A stretch of 64,000 bases of DNA, from the NCBI GenBank assembly GCA_041687095.1, contig JAWLCQ010000002.1, positions 1 through 64,000 of the forward strand, written 5' to 3'. The notes under the pieces are model-generated. The model saw nothing but the letters and a program-made list of their open reading frames with translations. It was not told the origin of the DNA and ran no database searches. Position numbers and translations under genes: made by a program. Positions 40,205 through 47,539 of this stretch are shown in pieces. Each line of letters starts with the position of its first letter. The stretch's first letter is position 1. Source of the stretch: JAWLCQ01 sp041687095. Lineage in GTDB: Bacteria > Planctomycetota > Phycisphaerae > SM23-33.

Positions 40205-42928
40205 CTGGTCGCCTGGGAACTCACGCAGGCCTGCCCCCTGCACTGCCGCCACTGCCGCGCCGCCGCGTCGGCGGCGCCCGGTCCGGGCGAACTCACCACC
40301 GCCGAGGGCTTCGCCCTGCTGGAGAACCTCGCCTCCCTCACCGTCGGGGCCCCGAGCATGGCCGAGACGGCCATGCGACACACGGGCGAGACGCCCGTGC
40401 CACGAACAGCGCCGCCACACACGGGCGAGACCCCCGTGCCACAAGCGCACGCCGCCCAACCGCCCCCGCTGATCCTCATCCTCACCGGCGGCGAACCGCT
40501 CCTCCGCCCCGACGTCTACGAACTCGCCGCCCGCGGAACCCAACTGGGCCTGCGGGTGGTGCTCGCGACGTGCGGGTCGCTGCTGGACGACGCGACGGTC
40601 TCGCGGCTGTTGGCGGCGGGCGTGCGGCGGGTGTCGATCTCGCTTGACGGAGCGTCGGCCGAGACGCACGATGCCTTCCGCGGGGTCCCCGGGGCGTTCG
40701 ACGGGGCGATGCGGGGCATCGCGGCCGCCCGGCGCGGCGGGCTGGAGTTCCAGGTCAACACCACCGTCACCCGCGACAACCGCGACGAACTCCCCGCCAT
40801 CCTCGACCTCGCCCGGCGGCTGGGCGCGGTCACGTTCAACCCGTTCCTGCTCGTTCCCACCGGCCGGGGGCGGGAGATGGCCGACCGCGAGCTGTCCCCC
40901 ACGGACTACGAGCGCACGCTCGCGTGGCTGTCCGACCGCGAGGACGACGCGGGCCTCCCCATCCGTGTCACGTGCGCTCCGCACTACCAGCGGATCCGTG
41001 CGCGTCGCAGGCAGGGGAAAAGGGGACAGGCACCTGCGGGGCCAACAACGCCCCCCTCCGGAGCCAGTCCCCTTTTTCCCGACGCAGTCCGGGACCGTTC
41101 GGAAGGCGCGTGCGGTGGATACCCGCACGCGCGAGGCGGACCGCACGCGGTGTCGGGCGGGTGCCTGGGCGGGAAGTCCTTTGCGTTCGTTTCGCACGAC
41201 GGGAAGGTCCGCATCTGCGGGTTCCTGGACGTGGACGCGGGGGACCTGCGGGAGGTGGGGATGGACTTTGGTTCCATCTGGGAGACCGCCGAACTCTTCC
41301 GCCGCGTCCGCGACGTGAGCGGGTACGGTGGGAAGTGCGGGGCGTGCGAGTACGTCCGCACCTGCGGCGGTTGCCGCGCGCGGGCGTACGCGATGACCGG
41401 CGATTACCTCGCGGAGGAGCCCTTCTGCCTCTACCGCCCGGCCGCAATGCGGACCTCCGAGCGCTTCTCCCCCGGGGGAGACGAGGTCGCGCAGCGCGCG
41501 CCCCAGCTCTGCTCCCCCGGGGAGGGTGAACCCTTCTCCCCTGGGGGAGAAGATGTCCCGAGCGAAGTCGAGGGACAGATGAGGGGGCGCCTGGAGGACC
41601 AGCTGGCGCTGGATACGGGCAACGCCCCTTCCACTGGTGCGGGCCGGGGGGCTTGCGGGCCGTCTCAGACCTCCGGGCGCCCCCTCACCCCCCTCGCTGC
41701 GCTCGGGGACCTCTCCCCGGGGGGAGAGGGGTTAGAACCGCTCTCCTCTAAGGGAGAGGGGTCAGAACCGTTCCCCTCTAAGGGCGAGGGGGCAGAACCG
41801 TCCCCGTCTACGGGAGAGGGGTTGGACGCCGCCGATCGCGCCATGCTGACCGCTGCCCAGGAGGGCCTGGCGATCGTCGAGCGCCCGTTCGAGGAACTCG
41901 CTCGTCGCGTGGGCCTCGCCGAGTCGCAGGTGCTGGATCGCCTGCGATCGCTGCAGGGCCGGGGGCTCGTCCGCCGGATCGGGGCCGTCTTCGACTCCCG
42001 CCGCCTCGGGTACGCCACCGCCCTCGTCGCCGCCCGCGTCCCGACCGAACGCCTCGATCGCGTCGCCGCCGTCGTCAGTGAGCACCCGGGCGTGACGCAC
42101 AACTACGCCCGCGACCACGCGTACCGCCTCTGGTTCACCCTCGCCGCCCCCTCGCCCGAGGCGCTGCGGGAGACCCTGGGCGACCTCCGCGAACGAACCG
42201 GGGTCGCCGAGATGTACCTCCTGCCTGCCACGCGAACCTACAAGATCCGCGTCGCCCTGGCACCGACGGGGAACGGTGAGGGCGATCCACGGCAGTCGAG
42301 CGAGGAGCCAGCGGATGCAAGGGATGGGGGATCGGAGCGGGCGGCAGAGCGGAAGACGCCTCAACACCGAAGCGATCCTCACCACGCCCGGTGTCCGGTA
42401 ACGCCCTCCGACTGCGTCGAGAGGGCCGCGCGGACGCAGCCCGTGACCGAGAGCGACAAGCGCCTCGTCCGTGCGATGGAGGAACTCCCGCTCATCGAGC
42501 GTCCCTTCGCGGAGGCCGCGTCGCGGGGGGGGCTGTCCGAGGCGGAGGTGCTGGAGCGCCTGCGGGCGTGGCAGCGGTCGGGCGTGCTCCGCCGCCTCGC
42601 CGCCCTCGTCGCCCATCGCCGCATCGGGTATTCCGCCAACGGCATGGCCGTGCTGCGCGTGCCCCCCGCCCACCGCGACGCCGCCGGGGCCCTCCTCGCC
42701 GCCCGCCCCCAGGTGACGCACTGCTTCGCCCGCCCCTCGCCCCCGGGCATGGACTTCAACCTCTACGCCATGTTCCACGGGGCGGCGCCGGAGGAGGTCC
42801 GCGCAGCCGTGGCGGACGCCATCGCGGACATCGCCCGCGTCGTGGGCGAACCGGTCCCGCACGAACTGCTGTTCTCGACCCGCGAGTTCAAGAAGACGTC
42901 CATGCGCTACTTCACCGAGCCCCCGTAG
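40205..42928 (+). CDS. ahbD-ahbA-ahbB: Three-part heme synthase: AhbD radical SAM - AhbA - AhbB siroheme decarboxylase fusion
   Basis: About 907 residues. 1-415: AhbD, radical SAM site Cys10-x3-Cys14-x2-Cys17 (ACPLHCRHCRAAA), ILILTGGEPLLRPD, and C-terminal cluster cysteines near 338, 378, 381, 387, 390 and 408; AhbD decarboxylates Fe-coproporphyrin III to heme. 541-690: AhbA-type Lrp/AsnC-like unit (ERPFEELARRVGL, THNYARDHAYRLWFT with His632 and His638). 745-905: AhbB-type unit (ERPFAEAASRGGL, THCFARP, DFNLYAMFHG). AhbA/AhbB remove the C12/C18 acetate carboxyls of siroheme. Linkers 416-540 and 690-745 are repeat-derived. No ATG, GTG or TTG is in frame before LVAWELTQAC; CTG at 40205 is the best guess, so the 5' end is uncertain. 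Confidence 0.85.
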   Translation: MVAWELTQACPLHCRHCRAAASAAPGPGELTTAEGFALLENLASLTVGAPSMAETAMRHTGETPVPRTAPPHTGETPVPQAHAAQPPPLILILTGGEPLLRPDVYELAARGTQLGLRVVLATCGSLLDDATVSRLLAAGVRRVSISLDGASAETHDAFRGVPGAFDGAMRGIAAARRGGLEFQVNTTVTRDNRDELPAILDLARRLGAVTFNPFLLVPTGRGREMADRELSPTDYERTLAWLSDREDDAGLPIRVTCAPHYQRIRARRRQGKRGQAPAGPTTPPSGASPLFPDAVRDRSEGACGGYPHARGGPHAVSGGCLGGKSFAFVSHDGKVRICGFLDVDAGDLREVGMDFGSIWETAELFRRVRDVSGYGGKCGACEYVRTCGGCRARAYAMTGDYLAEEPFCLYRPAAMRTSERFSPGGDEVAQRAPQLCSPGEGEPFSPGGEDVPSEVEGQMRGRLEDQLALDTGNAPSTGAGRGACGPSQTSGRPLTPLAALGDLSPGGEGLEPLSSKGEGSEPFPSKGEGAEPSPSTGEGLDAADRAMLTAAQEGLAIVERPFEELARRVGLAESQVLDRLRSLQGRGLVRRIGAVFDSRRLGYATALVAARVPTERLDRVAAVVSEHPGVTHNYARDHAYRLWFTLAAPSPEALRETLGDLRERTGVAEMYLLPATRTYKIRVALAPTGNGEGDPRQSSEEPADARDGGSERAAERKTPQHRSDPHHARCPVTPSDCVERAARTQPVTESDKRLVRAMEELPLIERPFAEAASRGGLSEAEVLERLRAWQRSGVLRRLAALVAHRRIGYSANGMAVLRVPPAHRDAAGALLAARPQVTHCFARPSPPGMDFNLYAMFHGAAPEEVRAAVADAIADIARVVGEPVPHELLFSTREFKKTSMRYFTEPP
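40381..40438. repeat. Paired CACGGGCG hairpins in ahbD
   Basis: Two copies of CACGGGCG-AGA-CGCCCGTG (40381-40399 perfect; 40420-40438 with one mismatch), read as HTGETPVP twice. They interrupt the radical SAM domain just before the GGEP strand. Confidence 0.8.
41014..41093. repeat. Repeat elements in ahbD C-terminal region
   Basis: GGGAAAAGGGGAC at 41014 and GTCCCCTTTTTCCC at about 41067-41080 form the ends of the hairpin element also found in mnmG at 18806-18868. Directly adjacent is a weak family A-like CCCGAC-GCA-GTCCGGG (about 41078-41094). Translated as GKRGQAPAGP...SGASPLFPDAV, between HYQRIR and the C-terminal cysteine region. Confidence 0.75.
41464..41829. repeat. Family D palindromic element plus 30-nt tandem repeats in the AhbD-AhbA linker
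   Basis: Same long palindrome as in hemA (left arm about 41532-41596, right arm about 41669-41728), same strand and frame. It continues into three 30-nt tandem units (41729-41758, 41759-41788, 41789-41818) that encode GEGxEPxxSKGEG-type decapeptides. The whole forms the linker between the AhbD and AhbA units. Confidence 0.85.
42403..42426. repeat. Diverged family A palindrome in AhbA-AhbB linker
   Basis: GCCCTCCGAC-TGC-GTCGAGAGGGC, read as PSDCVERA, between the AhbA and AhbB units. Confidence 0.65.
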
Positions 42929-43017
42929 CGTTCAGGGTTGAACGGAGCGAAGGCCAGCGGAACGGGACTGGGCGCGGCGGATTGAAGGACGCTGGGAGCC
43001 CCGTTCCTCGGCGGGCG

Positions 43018-43179
43018 CTACTGCAGGTCAGCCTTCTTGACCTTCGTGGACTTCGCGAGCACGTCCACGAGTTCGGACTTCTTCATGGACTTCTTCGCCC
43101 CTGCGATGTTGTTCTTGTCGGCGAGGGAGAGAAGGACGTCCTTGGACTTCTGTTCGAGCATCTCCGCTTTGGTCGGCAT
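43018..43179 (-). CDS. Small lysine-rich protein, Rho-N/SAP-like
   Basis: 53 residues: begins MPTKAEMLEQKSKDVLLSLA, middle DKNNIAGAKKSMKKSELVDVLAKS, ends KVKKADLQ. The 'xxMKKSELVDVL' helix with preceding turn is the pattern of Rho N-terminal or SAP-like nucleic-acid-binding modules. Highly basic and cytoplasmic. GAAAGGAG seven nucleotides before the ATG is an ideal ribosome site, and codon use is strongly lysine-AAG, unlike antisense noise. Converges with ahbDAB. Function unknown; a nucleoid- or RNA-binding role is a guess. Confidence 0.75.
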   Translation of the reverse strand: MPTKAEMLEQKSKDVLLSLADKNNIAGAKKSMKKSELVDVLAKSTKVKKADLQ

Positions 43180-43375
43180 GGGTGGCTCCTTTCGTCACCG
43201 TGGCGTGTGTGGAGGACCCGCTCCGTGCGGGCCTCGAAGGATGCACTTGCGTCACTCTATGGGGCTTGTCTGCGGAATTCAGGGAAAACGCCGAGGGATG
43301 CTGCATCTGGTGTAGGAATCGTGCGCGGATCCCACCGATGGCACGGGGGGGGGGGCGCCGAAGGGCGCATCAGCG

Positions 43376-44053
43376 TCAGTGTGCGCCAAGGGCGGCGCCG
43401 GCGGCGTCGAGGAGGAACTTGCCGCCGAACCCCACCATCGCCAGCCCGCACACCGCCAGAAGGACTGTCTGCACGCGGCCCTTGAGCAGCCGCGCTCCGT
43501 AGTGGCTGGACACGCTGAGCACCTCCAGCCAGAGCAGGTCCAGCGTCCAGTGCAGGGCGGCGAAGATCACGAACGCCGCCAGTCCCAGCCGCGCCGCCTC
43601 CGTCACCAGCGCCAGCCCGGCCGTCACCCACCACACGAGGAAGTACGGGTTCGCCGCCGTCAGCGCCACGCCCGTCACGAGAGGGTGGCGGCGGAGGGGG
43701 GGAGGGTTCCCCGGCGCGGCGGCGGGGGTTGCCCGTCGCAGGCCCCACAGCATCGACGCGCCCAGGAACAGCAGCACCAGCCCCCCCACGAGCCCGATCC
43801 CCACCCGCACGTCCGTCCGCCGCAGCACCTCCTGCACGCCCAGGTCCATCGCCCCCGCGACCCCGCGGACGGTGAGCAGGATGAGGACCATGAGGGGCAG
43901 TTCAATGAGGGCGTGCCCGACGGCGAGGTGCAGCCCGGCGTGACGGCGGCGGAGGCCGTGCTCGACCGTGGCGGCCGTCATCGGCCCCGGGGCCAGCACG
44001 CCCGACAGCGAGATCCCAACCGCCTGGATGAGGAACGCGAGCGTAGGGGACAT
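43376..44053 (-). CDS. LysE/RhtB-family exporter
   Basis: 225 residues, about six membrane helices. The start MSPTLAFLIQAVGISLSGVLAPGPMTAATVEHGLRRRHAGLHLAVGHALIELP matches the LysE-family opening (PGPxxxxxxxxGxxxGxxxGxGxxxG), followed by ALTAANPYFLVWWVTAG. Members export amino acids or other small solutes. Substrate unknown. The next gene (mfd) is divergent, with about 220 nt between. Confidence 0.82.
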   Translation of the reverse strand: MSPTLAFLIQAVGISLSGVLAPGPMTAATVEHGLRRRHAGLHLAVGHALIELPLMVLILLTVRGVAGAMDLGVQEVLRRTDVRVGIGLVGGLVLLFLGASMLWGLRRATPAAAPGNPPPLRRHPLVTGVALTAANPYFLVWWVTAGLALVTEAARLGLAAFVIFAALHWTLDLLWLEVLSVSSHYGARLLKGRVQTVLLAVCGLAMVGFGGKFLLDAAGAALGAH

Positions 44054-44276
44054 GGCGGGATTGTACCGGAGGACGGGGATCGGAATGACGGAAAGTCTGG
44101 AATCCACTGGCCTTTGGACGCCATAATCGGGGACATTCAAGAGCGTCTGGAACCGCAGTACCTCGCCACACGTTTGGAGGAATCCAGGCGCGGACCGGAC
44201 CGGGACCGTGGGTGATTTCGCCGTCGCCCGCGGTTGGTGCTGCGCGCACCGAAGGCCACCACAGCAGGGACCCCCA

Positions 44277-47200
44277 GTGTCCGAACGCTTCGACACCATC
44301 TGCCGCAATGAGCGCCTCGTCGAGGCGGGCAGACGTGTTGCGCGCGGTGAGGGCGTGGTGCTCACGGGGCTGTGGGGGTCGGCGGGGGCGATGGTGGCGG
44401 CGGCGATGGGGCGCATCACGAAGCGCACCATGCTGCTCGTCGTCCCCCACCTCGACGACGCCGACGAAGCCGCCGACGACATCGAGGTCCTCACGGGCAG
44501 GGCGGCGGAGCAGTTCCCGGCGTGGGAGGTGGACCTGGGGACCGAGCACATCAACGACGAGGTCGCCGGGGAGCGCGTCCGCATCTGCACGCTGCTGAGC
44601 GGACCGCCCGAGCCGCGCTCGGAGGGCACGAGCGTCCTGGTGGCCCCGGTGATGGCGCTGCTGCAGCCGGTCCCGTCTCTCCAGGCCCTGGAGGAGGGCC
44701 GGCTGACACTTCATCGCGGGATGGAACTGGGCATCGAGGCGCTGACGGGGTGGCTGGTCGACGCGGGTTACGAGCATGTCGAGCAGGTGGACCAGCAGGG
44801 AGAATTCGCCCAGCGCGGGGGGATCGTGGACGTGTTCCCCCCCGGGGTGTCGGCCGCGGTGCGGGTGGAGTTCTTCGGGGACGAGATCGACAGCGTCCGC
44901 CGCTTCGACCTCGACACGCAGCGCTCCAGCGAGGAACTCGAGCGGTACGACCTCACGGGCGTCCTGGTGGGGCGGGAGCACGGGAGCGGGCGGACGACGA
45001 TGTTCCTGGACTACCTGCCCCCCGACACGCTGGTCTGCCTCCAGCACCCGCAGGAGACGATGGACCTCGCCCGCACCCTCGCCGCCCGCATCCGCGACGT
45101 CTCGTCGGCCCTGCCCGCCCGCGAACTGCTCGAACCCGACGAGGTCTTCCTTCGCCTGGCGAGCTTCGCGCAGGTGGAGCTGCACACCTTCCCGCCCGCC
45201 GACGCCCGCGACGCGGTGAACCTGGGCGTGCGCTCCATCGAGCGCCTCAGCGTCAACACCCGCGAGGCCCTCGACGAACTCCAGCAACTCGCCCACGCCG
45301 CCGCCATCACCGTCTTCTGCGAAAACCCCGCCGAACGCCACCGCTTCCACGAGGTCCTCGAAACCTCCCACCCCAAGCTCGCCTCCCGCGTCGTCGAGGA
45401 GATCGGCCACCTGCACCAGGGCTTCTACTGGCCGACGGAGCAGTGGGCGGCCGTCGGGTCCCACGAGATCCTCCACCGCTACGCCAAGGTCCGCCGCATC
45501 CGCCGCGTCCGCACGGGCCGGCCCATCGAGAGCATGCTGGACCTGCAGGCGTCGGATTACGTGGTGCACGTGGCGCACGGGATCGCGAAGTTCGAGGGCC
45601 TCCGCAAGCTCGACCGCGAGGGCAAGAGCGAGGAGTACCTCACCCTCCAATTCGCCGACAGCGCCCGCCTGCACGTGCCCGTCTCGCAGATCCACCTGGT
45701 GCAGAAGTACGTGGGCTCCCGGGGCAAGCGGCCGACGCTGAGCAAGCTGGGGGGCGCGATGTGGTCCCGGCAGAAGGAGCGCGTCGCCTCCGCCGTCCAC
45801 GACCTCGCCGCCGAGATGCTCCGTATCCAGGCGATGCGCTGGGCGAGCCCCGGAACCGCCTACCCCCGCGCCACCGAGTGGTCCCGGCAGTTCGAGGACG
45901 AGTTCCTCTACACCGAGACCGAGGACCAGCTCACCTCCATGGAGCAGATCACCGAGGACCTCGCGACGATGCGGCCCATGGACCGCCTGCTGTGCGGGGA
46001 CGTGGGGTACGGCAAGACCGAGCTGGCGATGCGGGCGGCGTTTCGGGTGGTGGAGGGGGGCAAGCAGGTGGCGGTGCTCGTGCCCACCACCGTCCTCGCC
46101 GCCCAGCACCTCCGCACCTTCCGCGAACGCTTCGCCGAGTACCCCTTCGCCATCGACGTGCTCGCCCGCTTCCGCACCGACCGCGAGCAGGCGGGCATCA
46201 TCGAGCGCGCCCGCGAGGGCGGGGTGGACATCCTCATCGGCACGCACCGCCTCCTGAGCAAGGATGTGCACTTCAAGGACCTGGGGCTGGTGGTCATCGA
46301 CGAGGAGCAGCGGTTCGGGGTCGAGCACAAGGAGCGGTTCAAACGCATGCGGGCCGAGGTCGAGGTCCTGACCATGACCGCCACCCCCATCCCCCGGACG
46401 CTGCACATGGCCCTGCTGGGCCTGCGGGACATCAGCGCCCTGACCACGCCCCCCCTCGACCGCCGCGCCATCCACACCGAGGTGACCCACCTGGACGAGG
46501 ACCTCCTCCGCGCCATCCTCCTCCGCGAACTCAACCGCGAGGGGCAGGCGTTCTTCGTCCACAACCGCGTGATGGACATCCAGTCCCTCGCCGACCGCCT
46601 CCGCGCCCTCGTGCCCGAGGCCCGCATCGACGTCGGCCATGGCCAGATGGCCGAGGGCGAACTCGAGGACGTCATGCTCCGCTTCCTCCAGCGCCAGACC
46701 GACGTGCTGGTGTGCACCACGATCATCGAGAGCGGCCTGGACATCCCGACGGCCAACACCATGATCGTCCACAACGCCGACCGCTTCGGCCTGTCGGAGC
46801 TGCACCAACTCCGCGGGCGCGTCGGGCGCAGCGATCGCCGGGCCTTCTGCTACCTCCTGCTGCCCGAGGACCGCTCCATGAACGCCACCGCCGCCAAGCG
46901 CCTCAAGGCCATCGAGGAGTTCTCCGACCTGGGGGCGGGGTTCCAGATCGCCATGCGCGACCTGGAGATCCGCGGGGCGGGCAACATCCTGGGGGCCGAG
47001 CAGTCCGGGCACATCGCGACGGTGGGCTACGAACTGTACTGCCAGCTCCTGGAACGCAGCGTCCACGAACTCCGCGGGGAAACGCCGCCGATGCGGATCG
47101 ACGTGCACGCCGAACTCGGCATTAGCAGCTACATCCCCCGCACCTATATCCCCTCCGATCGCCAGCGGATGGAGATCTACCGCCGCATGACCCAGTGCAC

Positions 47201-47531
47201 CACCAGCGAGGACCTCGAACAGCTCGCCGCCGACCTCGACGACGCCTACGGGACGCTCCCGAGCGAGGTCCGCGTGCTCCTGGACGTCGCGGAGATCCGC
47301 GTGCACCTGGCGCACCTGGGCGTGCGGTCCGTCATCCGCATGGACCCGGACCTCGTGTTCGCTGTCGAGAAGGGCTCGCCCGTCGCGGATGCGTTCGACG
47401 GAGCGGCCGGAACCGTGCGGTGGCCGGACGACACGACCATGCACTGGCGGCCGCCCAGGGCATACCTGGAGGACCACACGCTCGTGACGGTCCTGTTGAA
47501 ACGGTTGAGAGACCACGCGGAGGCGGTATAA
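44277..47531 (+). CDS. mfd: Transcription-repair coupling factor Mfd
   Basis: 1084 residues from GTG, with AGGGA upstream; a longer frame from 44208 adds residues without conservation. UvrB-like N-terminal part (EQVDQQGEFAQRGGIVDVFPPGVSAAVRVEFFGDEIDSVRRFD), RNA-polymerase-interaction domain (LQASDYVVHVAHGIAKFEGL, about 425), translocase with CGDVGYGKTELAMRAAF (about 575) and VVIDEEQRFGVEHKER (about 675), and the C-terminal TRCF domain. Frees stalled RNA polymerase and recruits UvrA. Slightly shorter than E. coli Mfd. Eight nucleotides before the PpiC lipoprotein gene, so they may be co-transcribed. Confidence 0.96.
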   Translation: MSERFDTICRNERLVEAGRRVARGEGVVLTGLWGSAGAMVAAAMGRITKRTMLLVVPHLDDADEAADDIEVLTGRAAEQFPAWEVDLGTEHINDEVAGERVRICTLLSGPPEPRSEGTSVLVAPVMALLQPVPSLQALEEGRLTLHRGMELGIEALTGWLVDAGYEHVEQVDQQGEFAQRGGIVDVFPPGVSAAVRVEFFGDEIDSVRRFDLDTQRSSEELERYDLTGVLVGREHGSGRTTMFLDYLPPDTLVCLQHPQETMDLARTLAARIRDVSSALPARELLEPDEVFLRLASFAQVELHTFPPADARDAVNLGVRSIERLSVNTREALDELQQLAHAAAITVFCENPAERHRFHEVLETSHPKLASRVVEEIGHLHQGFYWPTEQWAAVGSHEILHRYAKVRRIRRVRTGRPIESMLDLQASDYVVHVAHGIAKFEGLRKLDREGKSEEYLTLQFADSARLHVPVSQIHLVQKYVGSRGKRPTLSKLGGAMWSRQKERVASAVHDLAAEMLRIQAMRWASPGTAYPRATEWSRQFEDEFLYTETEDQLTSMEQITEDLATMRPMDRLLCGDVGYGKTELAMRAAFRVVEGGKQVAVLVPTTVLAAQHLRTFRERFAEYPFAIDVLARFRTDREQAGIIERAREGGVDILIGTHRLLSKDVHFKDLGLVVIDEEQRFGVEHKERFKRMRAEVEVLTMTATPIPRTLHMALLGLRDISALTTPPLDRRAIHTEVTHLDEDLLRAILLRELNREGQAFFVHNRVMDIQSLADRLRALVPEARIDVGHGQMAEGELEDVMLRFLQRQTDVLVCTTIIESGLDIPTANTMIVHNADRFGLSELHQLRGRVGRSDRRAFCYLLLPEDRSMNATAAKRLKAIEEFSDLGAGFQIAMRDLEIRGAGNILGAEQSGHIATVGYELYCQLLERSVHELRGETPPMRIDVHAELGISSYIPRTYIPSDRQRMEIYRRMTQCTTSEDLEQLAADLDDAYGTLPSEVRVLLDVAEIRVHLAHLGVRSVIRMDPDLVFAVEKGSPVADAFDGAAGTVRWPDDTTMHWRPPRAYLEDHTLVTVLLKRLRDHAEAV

Positions 47532-47539
47532 TCATCGCT

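Noticed and set aside
40100..40210. Programmed frameshift joining AhbC to AhbD
   Set aside because: No slippery heptamer or strong downstream structure is seen near the ahbC stop; kept only as an alternative in the start-codon finding.
43902..47516. 1204-codon minus-strand open frame opposite mfd
   Set aside because: Antisense shadow of Mfd, composed mainly of Val/Ala/Gly/Asp runs without motifs.
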